Shown here: one piece after another, positions 44,586 through 53,291 of the stretch
How positions within the stretch are numbered: the stretch's first letter is position 1
How the letters are laid out: each line of letters opens with the position of its first letter
Assembly: GCA_031424495.1 (NCBI GenBank)
Contig: JANPHP010000270.1
Location: 12,682 to 76,681 of the forward strand
Direction of reading: 5' to 3'
Source: JADKCL01 sp031424495
Lineage (GTDB): Bacteria; Bacteroidota; Bacteroidia; J057; JADKCL01
DNA: 64,000 nt
The notes under the pieces: model-generated
Databases searched by the model: none
What the model was told of the DNA's origin: nothing
What the model saw: only the letters and a program-made list of their open reading frames with translations
Made by a program: the position numbers and the translations under genes

Positions 44586-45029
44586 TTAGGTCGTGGCATT
44601 CGTCGCCTTTCCAAAGCTCAAATGTAGAAACAAGAGTGTTACGACCAAACAAACGATGGCAGGAATGATGGATGCGAGTGTTTTGTACAATGCATTCCCC
44701 AGTGGTGAATCGGATGAGCGGACGTCCATGAAGGTAAACACGACATGGGCTCCGCAGATGAGCCGCGCGAGCCATACTTGGGCCTTGCCCTCGGTGACCC
44801 ACATGCCCATGCCGCCGATGAGCAGTCCCAAAATGAGCATCTCGACATACACCCAAAGGATTGCATCGAAGTAATGGGGCGAATCCAATTGCAGCTGCGG
44901 CACCTCGTAACCAGCCATGGCCGTCATGAGTCCCTGCGCAAAGAGGCCGCCTGTGAGGAAAATGTACAAGCCGCAAACGATCAAGCAGCTCGCCTTGAAA
45001 CTGGGGAGGAAGGAAATGGGCTTTTTCAT
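44586..45029 (-). CDS. Four-helix membrane protein of unknown function
   Basis: 147 aa from ATG 45029. Hydrophobic helices lie at about 12-32, 55-73, 84-104 and 122-140, with short loops. No motif for a known transporter is visible. It lies 31 bp upstream of the small acidic protein gene on the same strand. Confidence 0.7.
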   Translation of the reverse strand: MKKPISFLPSFKASCLIVCGLYIFLTGGLFAQGLMTAMAGYEVPQLQLDSPHYFDAILWVYVEMLILGLLIGGMGMWVTEGKAQVWLARLICGAHVVFTFMDVRSSDSPLGNALYKTLASIIPAIVCLVVTLLFLHLSFGKATNATT

Positions 45030-45158
45030 GGGTGCAAAATCATCGTTGCGGGGATACAATTCGACTATCTTAAGCAACCAATTTAAGAAAAATGCAACTC
45101 CCTACATTTCCCCACCCAAAAATGGAAAAAGGCCGATCTTTGTTGCGCATCAATATCA

Positions 45159-45728
45159 ATGCTGCATCAACCCATCATGGAATGCACCTATCATACCCCC
45201 ACCATCTGGACCATCGAAGACTTCTTGTCCCCAGCCGAATGCGACGAAATGCTGCTCTTCAGTGAAAAAATTGGCTACCAAGAGGCGGAGGTGAGCCTGC
45301 CCGGCGGCGCCAAGATGATGAAGGGCCTGCGCAACAACGATCGTTTGCTCTATACCGACCAGGATCTCGCCAACCGGCTCTGGGCCAAGCTGCAGGCCTT
45401 TTGCCCTGCCCAAATCGAAGATGCATTGGCGACCGGGTTGAATGAGCAATTCAGGTTTTACAAGTATGAGGACAGCCAGCGTTTCAAGCGACATATCGAC
45501 GGCAGGTTTAGGCGAAATGCGTTGGAGCAAAGCCGCATCACCTTTATGATCTACCTGAATGAAGATTTTGAAGGCGGCGAAACGGCATTTGACACGGTCA
45601 GCATCCGCCCACAGACGGGCATGGCGCTTTGTTTCATCCACGAGCAAAAACATGAAGGTTGTCCCGTCTTGAGTGGCACCAAGTATGTATTGCGCTCAGA
45701 TGTGATGTATCGCCGCGCGGAGGGGTGA
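45159..45728 (+). CDS. 2-oxoglutarate/Fe(II)-dependent oxygenase (prolyl 4-hydroxylase-like)
   Basis: 189 aa from ATG 45159 (ATG 45177 also possible). The double-stranded beta-helix has the iron ligands in KRHIDG (H-x-D) and HEQKHEGCPV (distal His), and the 2-oxoglutarate-binding Lys/Arg in SGTKYVLRSDVMY. TFMIYLNEDFEGGETAF is the family's central strand motif. It hydroxylates an unknown substrate, perhaps a protein proline or other residue. Complete and likely active. Confidence 0.93.
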   Translation: MLHQPIMECTYHTPTIWTIEDFLSPAECDEMLLFSEKIGYQEAEVSLPGGAKMMKGLRNNDRLLYTDQDLANRLWAKLQAFCPAQIEDALATGLNEQFRFYKYEDSQRFKRHIDGRFRRNALEQSRITFMIYLNEDFEGGETAFDTVSIRPQTGMALCFIHEQKHEGCPVLSGTKYVLRSDVMYRRAEG

Positions 45729-45744
45729 TGGCGCTCAGCCCCAG

Positions 45745-46737
45745 TCACTTGAGAAACACACGCGAAAATTGCTGGGCGCCATCATCGCCGCGCAAGAGGT
45801 AGATGCCTGGCGCCAAGGTCGATACATCGACTGTGGCGGTGCTTGCTTCGACCGGCGTGGCGAGCTGCCGTCCCCAAGCATCCCACACCGTGAGCTGCCA
45901 TTGCGCGTTGGGCATTCCTTTGAAATCGACATGCAAGGAATTCGTGGCAGGATTGGGGAATATGCTGATCGCAGCTTCCAATGCTGGCGCGACAGCCGTC
46001 GCGGTGCAATTTTTCACAGCATCAAACAGGGTCTGCAAAGTATCGATGGGCTCGATTCCAGCACCGCTGTGCGTCTTGACGGATACGAGAAACGAGGGCG
46101 CACCGTCGGGATCGGTTGGCTGGGAGACCTTGACAAATGCAAAAAGGGACGAACTGCCGTTGCTCGTGCAGCGGGTGTCGGCGCCGACCATGTTGGCGCC
46201 TTGCATGGCTGCCATGAGTTTGCAGGACAGATCGCCCGTGGCGGCGTTGAAGCGGGCCTCCATCGAGTCGAGCACGATGGCGCCGAGGAGGATATTGCCT
46301 TGGATGCTATAGTTGGGGCCGACGCGATGGCCCTTAAAATCGTTGGTGCTCACGCCCGTGTGAGCGGCGGCCTGCGGGCTGCCGTTCACCAGCCCGACGA
46401 CGCCATATTGCCGGATGTTGGGATTGCCTTGGATATCGTTGGCTACCAGCCAATCGATGACCTGCTGCGGGCTGTCACCGCCCACCATGCGGGTACGCGC
46501 ATTGGTTTGGTTGCCTGCAAGGTAATAGGCCTGCGTATTGATCGCGCCAACACCAGGTATCAAATCGCCCAGAAAATGGTTGGAATAGCCGGTGCCAAAC
46601 AAATCCACGCAAGAAGCTCCGGCACTGCCGACCTCGCCCGTCATGGAGTCGACGGCGACGATGGAAAAAGTGTCTTGGGCCACCGAAGGCATCCAACAGG
46701 ACAGGCACAAGCAGACGATAAACAATGCGCGATTCAT
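45745..46737 (-). CDS. DUF1028 domain protein with T9SS sorting domain
   Basis: 330 aa from ATG 46737. Signal peptide MNRALFIVCLCLSCWMPSVAQ. The DUF1028 domain (about 23-235) starts DTFSIVAVDSMTGEVGSAGASC and has YGVVGLVNGSPQAAAHTG and GNILLGAIVLDSMEARF, resembling an Ntn-hydrolase-like fold. The C-terminal sorting domain (about 255-330) ends QFSRVFLK. Bacterial DUF1028 proteins are usually cytoplasmic or periplasmic; export with a T9SS tail is common in this phylum. Confidence 0.92.
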   Translation of the reverse strand: MNRALFIVCLCLSCWMPSVAQDTFSIVAVDSMTGEVGSAGASCVDLFGTGYSNHFLGDLIPGVGAINTQAYYLAGNQTNARTRMVGGDSPQQVIDWLVANDIQGNPNIRQYGVVGLVNGSPQAAAHTGVSTNDFKGHRVGPNYSIQGNILLGAIVLDSMEARFNAATGDLSCKLMAAMQGANMVGADTRCTSNGSSSLFAFVKVSQPTDPDGAPSFLVSVKTHSGAGIEPIDTLQTLFDAVKNCTATAVAPALEAAISIFPNPATNSLHVDFKGMPNAQWQLTVWDAWGRQLATPVEASTATVDVSTLAPGIYLLRGDDGAQQFSRVFLK

Positions 46738-46887
46738 CGATTTTTTTGATGGAAAGATAGGCAAAATGAATGGCTAGAAAAATGGGCCCTCAGCAAATTT
46801 GGGCGAAATGCGGCATTGAAATACAAAACCACTGCATTCCTTTTGCGCCAATCTCACGCAACGAGACGCGCAATTACCCGAGATCGT

Positions 46888-47976
46888 TCAGCTCGGCTCA
46901 CGCTCAGGCCCGATATGCAACAACCGTTCGATCCAGGCCGTAGGCCTGTATTTTTTCAATTTTAGTGCGCGCTTCTCCACAAGGTGCCAAGAAGCAAATG
47001 CCAGTACCAACGTGATCAGCGTAGAAGACAAGAAAAGTACATAGACGCTAGGCTGGTAGAAATACTCTAGTGTCTGCAGCACGGGAAAACCATAGATGTA
47101 CAGGCCATAACTCAAGTCGCCGATCTTTTCGCCGATCGTGTTGAGAACAGGAGTGCTTAGCACGCCCAAACCAATGACAAAGAAGGGCAAAAACGCAAAA
47201 TTAAATCCCGTGTGAAAGATGCCCAGCATCACCGAAACCGTCATAATTACCCCAGAAATGATCACCGCTGCGGGAATGTACTTGAATTTTTCAAACTTGA
47301 AGACGGCCAGCAATGTGCCGCCCAAGAAGTAACCCGCCAAACCAAACAGTCGGCCAAAACTGATGAAAATTGCATATTCGTTAAGCTTGTTCTCAAAGAA
47401 TATCGTGCCCAGGGCGACAGTGAGAAATGCCAAAATGATCAATACCGCGGAGACAGGGGCCCATTTTCGCACAAAGATGAATACCGACAAACCCATGTAA
47501 CAGGTAAATTCATAGCAGATGGTCCACAACGACCCATTGACGGACTTGTGATAATTGTTATCAAAAACACCTGTGACGCGGTGCTGTACCAGGTAGAGCG
47601 CCATATTGTTGGGCAAATAGGTGAGCACCTGATGGTTTTGCCAGTAGGGAATCGTACTCTCGTAGACAAATGGCCCCAACAAAAGACAGAGAACCAACAT
47701 CACAAAAAGCGCGGGAAACAGGCGCAGCACACGTTTCCAATAGTAGTCGATCAAGTCTTTGCTGCGCAACAAGCTTTGGTAGATAAGGTAGCCGCTGATC
47801 ACAAAAAATCCGCGCACGCCGATATAGGAAAAGCTCACTTGCAAGCCGGTGGCATCGCCCAGGAAATCCTCGGCGCCATTTTCGCCAACGTTAAATGCGT
47901 GGGTGTACATCACAAACAACGCAAACAACAGCCTGAGAAAATCAAAGTTATTTCTGTGTAGCGTCGTTTTTTCCAT
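46888..47976 (-). CDS. Acyltransferase family 3 membrane protein (OafA/YrhL-like)
   Basis: 362 aa with about ten transmembrane helices. The N-terminal signature NNFDFLRLLFALFVMYTHAF holds the conserved Arg and His of the family. The FVISGYLIYQSLLRS segment at about 55-69 is also diagnostic. It O-acylates surface glycans or lipids using a cytoplasmic acyl donor. The gene ends in a basic Lys/Arg tail. It lies on the minus strand just downstream of feoB, in the same direction, and may be read through from it. Confidence 0.92.
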   Translation of the reverse strand: MEKTTLHRNNFDFLRLLFALFVMYTHAFNVGENGAEDFLGDATGLQVSFSYIGVRGFFVISGYLIYQSLLRSKDLIDYYWKRVLRLFPALFVMLVLCLLLGPFVYESTIPYWQNHQVLTYLPNNMALYLVQHRVTGVFDNNYHKSVNGSLWTICYEFTCYMGLSVFIFVRKWAPVSAVLIILAFLTVALGTIFFENKLNEYAIFISFGRLFGLAGYFLGGTLLAVFKFEKFKYIPAAVIISGVIMTVSVMLGIFHTGFNFAFLPFFVIGLGVLSTPVLNTIGEKIGDLSYGLYIYGFPVLQTLEYFYQPSVYVLFLSSTLITLVLAFASWHLVEKRALKLKKYRPTAWIERLLHIGPEREPS

Positions 47977-48006
47977 ATCCCAATCCCAATACTACAAAGA
48001 AATGGA

Positions 48007-50130
48007 TCATGAGAAAAATTGATAAACAAGCAAGGAGGCCCCGTAGGCAAGCCCAGTCATGTAAACCAGCATGACCAAGGTCATTTTCCAAGAGCCGGTC
48101 TCTCGCTTCACGACGGCGAGCGTGCTCATGCACTGCATCGCAAACGCATAAAATACCAACAAAGAGAATGCAACAGGCGTCGTATAGACCGGCAGGCCGG
48201 TCTCGGGATACACTTCTGCCTTCATGCGTGCACGCAAACCTCCAAATTTGCCCTCTTCATCATCGGCTGCCGCCTCCCCTGCCCCATAGAGCGTCGCCAT
48301 CGTGCCCACAAAGACTTCGCGGGCAGCAAACGAACTGAGCAAGGCGATGCCGATCTTCCAATCAAAGCCCAGGGGGCGTATCACAGGTTCCATCGCATGC
48401 CCCAACATGCCAGCGTAGGAAACTTGCAATTTCTCAGCCGCCATCTGATCGCTCAGCACGGTTTTGAGCGAATCTCCCACGGCAAGCTCGATCTGTGGAG
48501 CATATTTGCCATCGATGGCCTGCATCTTGCTCGCCGGGCCATAGACCTTCAAAAACCAAAGCACGATCGAAATCACAATGATGATCTTGCCAGCCTCCAC
48601 CACAAAGGTGCGGCTCTTGTGAAACATGGTGAGCAGGGTATTGCGCATGCGTGGCAAGCGATAGATCGGCAACTCCGTCACAAAAATGCCGCCTGATTTG
48701 TATTTGCTCACGGTCTTGATCACCCAAGCCACGATCAAAGCCATGAAAAAGCCCAAGAAGTACATGCCCGCCATCACCAATCCCTGCAGGCTGATGAAGC
48801 CCCAGATATACTCCTCTGGCACAAACATGCTGATGAGCAGTACATAAACCGGAATGCGCGCCGAGCAACTCATAAGTGGCGTAACCATGATGGTGATGAG
48901 CCGCTCGGTGCGATTGGGAATCGTGCGTGCCATCATGACGCTAGGCACGGCGCAAGCCATGCCTCCGATCAATGGAATCACCGACTTGCCGCTAAAACCA
49001 AATGGCCGCACGATGCGGTCCATCAAAAACACTACCCGCGACATATAACCAGAGTCCTCCAGCAGGGAGATGAAAAAGAAAAGCATCGCAATTTGCGGCA
49101 CAAAAATCACAATGCCCGCAAGACCCGACCAGGCGCCATCGATGAGCAAATCTGTGAGCCACCCTGCGGGCGCGATCGCCTTCATACCTTCGCCCGCCCA
49201 AGCAAAGCCGGCATCGATGGCATCCATCGGATAGCTCGCCCAAGCAAAAATGGATTGGAATATGATCCCCAAGAGCAATACAAACACGACATAGCCTCCG
49301 ACGGGGTGCAGGAGCACACGGTCGAGGCGGTCGCTGATGCGATTGATGGGGTGGATCGGGCTCTGCTCGACGGCATCTACGATATCGTTGATGCGGTCAT
49401 AGCGCAGTGCCATCTCATTGTTGATGAGTCCCTCGGGGTCATCGAGCAGGTGGTGGCCGTCTGCACTCAAGATGGGGTCTGAGTCGAGCCACCTGAAGTT
49501 TTCGGGACGCATGAGCAGCAACCAACCGAGGTAGCGCGAGGCAGTATCGATCTTTTTGATGACGGGCACCAAAAGCGGATCAAAAACGGCGGGCACCTTG
49601 AAGAAGGGCTCCTTGGGGGCAATGGGCATTTGCGTCACAGCTGTGAGCAGCTGTTGAATGCCCAAGCCTTTGAGGGCAGAGATCACAACCACTGGAATGC
49701 CGAGTTGCTTGGCGAGCAATTTGGCATTGAGGCTGCGGCCCTCTTTCTCCAAAAGATCGGCCATGTTCAGGGCCAAGATGACGGGCAGGCCCAAGTCCAT
49801 GACTTGGGTGCAGAGCAGCAAGCTACGGCGCAGGTTGGTAGCGTCGGCGACAAGCACGACGAGGTCAGGATGGTCCTTGTCTTGCCGATTGGCGAGCACC
49901 GATGTGGCCACCAACTCGTCTTCCGCGTGGGGATAGAGGCTGTAGGTGCCGGGCAGATCGATGAGGGTTGATTCCTTGCCATCGGGCAGGGCGATTTGCC
50001 CTGCTTTGCGGTCCACCGTGACACCCGGAAAATTGCCGACTTTTTGACGCAGCCCCGTGAGGACATTGAACAAGGAAGTCTTCCCGCAATTGGGATTCCC
50101 GACGAGTGCTATTTTGGGGCCTGCTTGCAT
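48007..50130 (-). CDS. feoB: Ferrous iron transport protein B
   Basis: 707 aa from ATG 50130. The N-terminal G domain has G1 GNPNCGKTS (11-19), G2 GNFPGVTVD, G3 DLPGTYSL and a NMADLL G4-like motif. A helical regulatory region follows. The membrane domain (about 270-700) has two Gate motifs, including GGMACAVPSVMMAR and SSFAAREVFVG. The protein drives GTP-dependent Fe2+ uptake across the inner membrane. Its start overlaps the feoA stop (TGATG), so the two are translationally coupled. Intact. Confidence 0.97.
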   Translation of the reverse strand: MQAGPKIALVGNPNCGKTSLFNVLTGLRQKVGNFPGVTVDRKAGQIALPDGKESTLIDLPGTYSLYPHAEDELVATSVLANRQDKDHPDLVVLVADATNLRRSLLLCTQVMDLGLPVILALNMADLLEKEGRSLNAKLLAKQLGIPVVVISALKGLGIQQLLTAVTQMPIAPKEPFFKVPAVFDPLLVPVIKKIDTASRYLGWLLLMRPENFRWLDSDPILSADGHHLLDDPEGLINNEMALRYDRINDIVDAVEQSPIHPINRISDRLDRVLLHPVGGYVVFVLLLGIIFQSIFAWASYPMDAIDAGFAWAGEGMKAIAPAGWLTDLLIDGAWSGLAGIVIFVPQIAMLFFFISLLEDSGYMSRVVFLMDRIVRPFGFSGKSVIPLIGGMACAVPSVMMARTIPNRTERLITIMVTPLMSCSARIPVYVLLISMFVPEEYIWGFISLQGLVMAGMYFLGFFMALIVAWVIKTVSKYKSGGIFVTELPIYRLPRMRNTLLTMFHKSRTFVVEAGKIIIVISIVLWFLKVYGPASKMQAIDGKYAPQIELAVGDSLKTVLSDQMAAEKLQVSYAGMLGHAMEPVIRPLGFDWKIGIALLSSFAAREVFVGTMATLYGAGEAAADDEEGKFGGLRARMKAEVYPETGLPVYTTPVAFSLLVFYAFAMQCMSTLAVVKRETGSWKMTLVMLVYMTGLAYGASLLVYQFFS

Positions 50131-50384
50131 CAGAGTCGCTTCACCAAAACTGATCGTGCATCTGCCTTGCGCAATGCGACCTTGCCTCCACGCACGCGCA
50201 GCGCCACGGGTCCACCCCAAGGGGCACGCTCGGCAACTGTGAATTTGTCGCCCTCTACCAAACCGATGCGCAGCAAAGCTAGCTTGAGTTGTGGATCTGA
50301 GATCCGCAAAACAAGGCCTTGTTCGCCGCCTCGCAGCATTGCCAAAGTCACCTCATCCACCATTTCTGACGCTACTATCTGCAT
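50130..50384 (-). CDS. feoA: Ferrous iron transport protein A
   Basis: 84 aa, a single SH3-like FeoA domain (LALLRIGLVEGDKFTVAERAPWGGPVALRVRGGKVALRK). FeoA is a small cytoplasmic partner that modulates FeoB. It is the first gene of the feoAB operon. A perfect palindrome lies 47 bp upstream of the start codon and probably is the metal-regulator operator. Confidence 0.95.
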   Translation of the reverse strand: MQIVASEMVDEVTLAMLRGGEQGLVLRISDPQLKLALLRIGLVEGDKFTVAERAPWGGPVALRVRGGKVALRKADARSVLVKRL

Positions 50385-50430
50385 TCTCAGGAGGGCCGCG
50401 ACTAGGTTGCGGCAAATTTCAAAACGGGCG

Positions 50431-50455
50431 CTAATTTAGAACTATTCTAAATTAG
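50431..50455. promoter_or_regulatory. Perfect 25-bp palindrome, putative metal-regulator operator of feoAB
   Basis: CTAATTTAGAA and its exact complement are separated by CTA. The AT-rich arms (TTTAGAA...TTCTAAA) resemble boxes used by DtxR/Fur-type iron or manganese regulators. It lies 47 bp before feoA. On the minus strand GAAATTTG (50420-50413), one mismatch from TAnnTTTG, follows it, so the palindrome would cover the spacer and -33 region. The regulator is not in the window. Confidence 0.7.
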
Positions 50456-50474
50456 CCATTCAAAAACTGACAAA

Positions 50475-50482
50475 TATCTTTG
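50475..50482 (+). promoter_or_regulatory. Minus-7 element upstream of the DUF1501 cassette
   Basis: TATCTTTG, a perfect TAnnTTTG, lies 109 bp before the first gene of the five-gene operon. No clear -33 TTG is at 19-21 bp. The feo palindrome lies 20-44 bp upstream of it, so the same operator could touch both promoters. Confidence 0.4.
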
Positions 50483-50590
50483 TTCTGTTACGGCTTGGCG
50501 ACTGAAAGAACGCCTGCATGTCGATTTTGGAACAGGATTTGTACTTGAATTCGTTCATGAGATTGGTTACTTTGGTAAAAATTTAGGCGA

Positions 50591-51454
50591 ATGCGCAGAA
50601 TCTGGCCACTATTGTTTGCGATCGTTTTGCTTGCAGCCTGCAAGCGGGAAAAGGAAGTCATCATTCCCGACAACGAGGCGCCACCGGACTCGACGGTGAG
50701 CAATGTCGTGCTCGAGAGTTATGTGAACCGCAGCTACATCGCATTGCTCGGCTACCAACCCGATGCCGGGCAGATGGCTGTGAGTACAGGCATTTTGCGC
50801 ACCCACAATTGCTCGCAGCAAGACCGCGATGCCTTTTTGAGCCAGTTGGTCGTGCAGCCTGCCTACTTTCAGCGTGTATTTGACATCGGCCGTGGGACCT
50901 TGCTCAATGGCATCGACACCTCCGACATCCGCGACGAGCTCACCATTCTCAATTTCATCCTCTCTGATTCCAACTATTTGCCTTTTTGGCCGCAGGCGCA
51001 GCTCGAGCGGGGCCAATTGGTCGACGTGATGGCGATTCCGCAAGACCTGCAGGCTGGCAGCATTTCCATCATCGAGATGCACCGCCGCCTGGTCACCAAC
51101 AAAGGTTACGATCAGATCAACATGGGCACGCAAAACTTCGTGATCTCGGTCTTTCAGAATTTTCTGGCGCGGTACCCGACCGATGCTGAGCGTGCTGCGG
51201 GCGAGGTCATGGTGGATGGCTTTCCTTCGCAGTTATTTTTGGAGAATGGCCGCACCAAAACCGATTTCATCGCCATTTTCCTTCGCTCCAACGACTACTA
51301 CGAAGGTCAAGTGCGCGAACTCTTCAGGCGTTACCTATTTCGGGAACCGCAAACGGAAGAGCTGGAATCCTATACCCTCAGCTACAAGGCCTCTGGCAAC
51401 TACCAAGCCCTGCAAAAGGCAGTTTTGAGCATCGACGAATACCTCGGATTGTGA
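50591..51454 (+). CDS. Lipoprotein of the DUF1501/cytochrome cassette (DUF4214-like repeats)
   Basis: 287 aa. Lipobox LLAAC (Cys at 17) follows the signal. Three similar helical segments of about 80 residues appear (near 43-120, 165-230 and 225-285), with YVNRSYIALLGYQPD, FQNFLARYPTDAER and FRRYLFREPQTEEL. Each resembles the L-x-R-x-P-x-x-x-E motif of DUF4214/phycobilisome-linker-like helices. Exact family unknown. First gene of a five-gene chain in which each start overlaps or nearly touches the previous stop. Confidence 0.78.
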   Translation: MRRIWPLLFAIVLLAACKREKEVIIPDNEAPPDSTVSNVVLESYVNRSYIALLGYQPDAGQMAVSTGILRTHNCSQQDRDAFLSQLVVQPAYFQRVFDIGRGTLLNGIDTSDIRDELTILNFILSDSNYLPFWPQAQLERGQLVDVMAIPQDLQAGSISIIEMHRRLVTNKGYDQINMGTQNFVISVFQNFLARYPTDAERAAGEVMVDGFPSQLFLENGRTKTDFIAIFLRSNDYYEGQVRELFRRYLFREPQTEELESYTLSYKASGNYQALQKAVLSIDEYLGL

Positions 51455-51954
51455 AAAAACAATATCATATCATTGCAGGCGTCGCGGTGCTGGGCATCGC
51501 GCTGCTGCTGGGCACAGGCTGCAAAAAGGAACCCATTTACACCTACGGTGTAAATGATGTCACCGTCGAGCAACCCGGCGCCATCAAGCCCAATGTAAAG
51601 TCTGACCTGGAGGTGCTGAGCATCGCCTACACCGACCTGTTTGGAACGAGCATCTCCGCCGACAAGTTGGAGGCAATGGCACGTGGCTATCAATCGTTTG
51701 GCGACAAACGCTTGGTGATGGAGATGGTGATCCTTAATTTTTTAAATGATCCCAACGTCGTGATCCCCACCGATGCAGCAATGCGTGCCAATGTGGAAGC
51801 CTTTGTCGATGCGTCCTACCACAAGTTTTATGTGCGTGAACCATCGGCTTTTGAGCGGTGGTTTGTGAGCGACCTCATTCGTGACGACGCCACACTCACA
51901 CCTGATTTGGTGTACTATGCTTTTATGACCAGTGCTGAATACCGTTTTTATTGA
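51451..51954 (+). CDS. Second lipoprotein of the DUF1501/cytochrome cassette
   Basis: 167 aa from a GTG overlapping the upstream stop (GTGA). Lipobox LLGTGC. It shows the same helical motif as the previous protein (VDASYHKFYVREPSAFERWF and FMTSAEYRFY), so the two look like distant relatives, perhaps a duplication. No catalytic residue can be assigned. It ends just before an AGGAG sequence that serves the next gene. Confidence 0.75.
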   Translation: MKKQYHIIAGVAVLGIALLLGTGCKKEPIYTYGVNDVTVEQPGAIKPNVKSDLEVLSIAYTDLFGTSISADKLEAMARGYQSFGDKRLVMEMVILNFLNDPNVVIPTDAAMRANVEAFVDASYHKFYVREPSAFERWFVSDLIRDDATLTPDLVYYAFMTSAEYRFY

Positions 51955-51965
51955 GGAGCAGGAAG

Positions 51966-53291
51966 ATGAATCGAAGTGAATTTCTGAAAACCTTGGGCCT
52001 CGCGACGGCGGGCGCGATCGCATCGCCTTATATCTTGCCCTCGGGCAGGCTATTTGCCTCGACGGGTTCACGCGCCGTGAACCATGTGGTCGTCTGCCTG
52101 TTTGCAGGTGGTGTCCGCAATTTTGAGTCGGTGCAAATGATCGATGGCAACCTCATGCCCAGCATGTTGCAAGGCTCGGCCGGCATCAGCCCCGACATCG
52201 CGGCGGGGATTGCGTCCTTGCCTAGCTCACCCTTGGGTCAGCCCTTGCAGCAATATGGCACCCTTTACAAGGAGTTTCGCTTTGGCGAGGGGCCCACGGG
52301 CCACTACTCAGCCCATCAAGTCGCCCTTACCGGCCGCTATGCCGATACCAACCTCAACCTGCGTGAATCGCCCAAGTGGCCGACCATGTTTGAGCTCTAC
52401 CGCAAGCACTCATCCCCCGTCAAGAATGCGCTGAATGCATGGTGGATTTCCAATCAGCTCGGGCCTTACCCCTATTTGAATTACAGCAGTTACGAGGGCT
52501 ATGGCAGCCTCTATGGCGCCAACTACATGCAGCCGACTTCCTTTTACCAGCCGAGCACAGCGCAGGCGCTCGGCAATATGCGCGCCTACACGGCGGGGCA
52601 ACGCACGAGTCGCGACAAGGTGCGCGACTTCTTGGACAAAAACTTCAACTCAGGCTACAACCCCAACGATGCTGGGGTCATCAACACCACAACTGAGGCG
52701 GACCTGTTGCGCGATTTCCACGCGGCTACGCTTGCCGGCGTGCAATCGGGCCTTTATGTCGATCCATGGGCCATCGGCGCACCAAACATGAACAATGACC
52801 TCTATTGCATGTTTTTTGCAGAAAAGGTCATCCAACAATTCAAGCCAGAACTGCTGGTCGTGAACATGACCGATGTCGACATCTGTCACTTTGACTTCAC
52901 CCGTTATGCCGACGCGCTGCACAAGGCAGACTATGCCGTGGCCCATCTCTGGAACACGATCCAAAACACGCCCGGCATGGCCAATGATACAGTGCTGATC
53001 GTGGTTCCCGAGCACGGCCGCAACCAGATGCCCAATACCGTGATCGACGGGTTTGGGCGCTATGCGATCGACCACACGGCGATCGACGGCAGCGGCGACC
53101 AGATGTCGCGCGAGATTTTTTGCCTCGTGGTGGGCCCGCCCAACATTGTGCGGCAAAACCAAGTGATCTCGCAAGTGCGTGGAGAGAGCATCGATGTCGT
53201 GCCGACCGTCGCTCGACTTTTGGGCTTTGATTCAGACATTCCAGTAGGTGTGAGACCTCCTGGACAATACTTGGGGGACGCTCTGATATGA
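51966..53291 (+). CDS. DUF1501 domain-containing exported protein
   Basis: 441 aa from ATG 51966, which has AGGAG 8 bp upstream (51954-51958), a rare clear ribosome-binding site for this genome. The N-terminus MNRSEFLKTLGLATAGAIASPYI looks like a Tat signal but keeps only one Arg, where relatives have RR. DUF1501 proteins have a sulfatase/alkaline phosphatase-like fold; NMTDVDICHFDFTRYADAL and VPEHGRNQMPNTVID supply candidate metal ligands (Asp, His). They are usually paired with DUF1800 or Planctomycete cytochrome genes. Here the partner is a cytochrome lipoprotein. Confidence 0.9.
   Translation: MNRSEFLKTLGLATAGAIASPYILPSGRLFASTGSRAVNHVVVCLFAGGVRNFESVQMIDGNLMPSMLQGSAGISPDIAAGIASLPSSPLGQPLQQYGTLYKEFRFGEGPTGHYSAHQVALTGRYADTNLNLRESPKWPTMFELYRKHSSPVKNALNAWWISNQLGPYPYLNYSSYEGYGSLYGANYMQPTSFYQPSTAQALGNMRAYTAGQRTSRDKVRDFLDKNFNSGYNPNDAGVINTTTEADLLRDFHAATLAGVQSGLYVDPWAIGAPNMNNDLYCMFFAEKVIQQFKPELLVVNMTDVDICHFDFTRYADALHKADYAVAHLWNTIQNTPGMANDTVLIVVPEHGRNQMPNTVIDGFGRYAIDHTAIDGSGDQMSREIFCLVVGPPNIVRQNQVISQVRGESIDVVPTVARLLGFDSDIPVGVRPPGQYLGDALI

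Noticed and set aside
50591..51954. The two helical lipoproteins considered as pieces of a frameshifted single DUF1800 gene.
   Set aside because: Each has its own signal peptide and lipobox, and their junction is a clean GTGA overlap.
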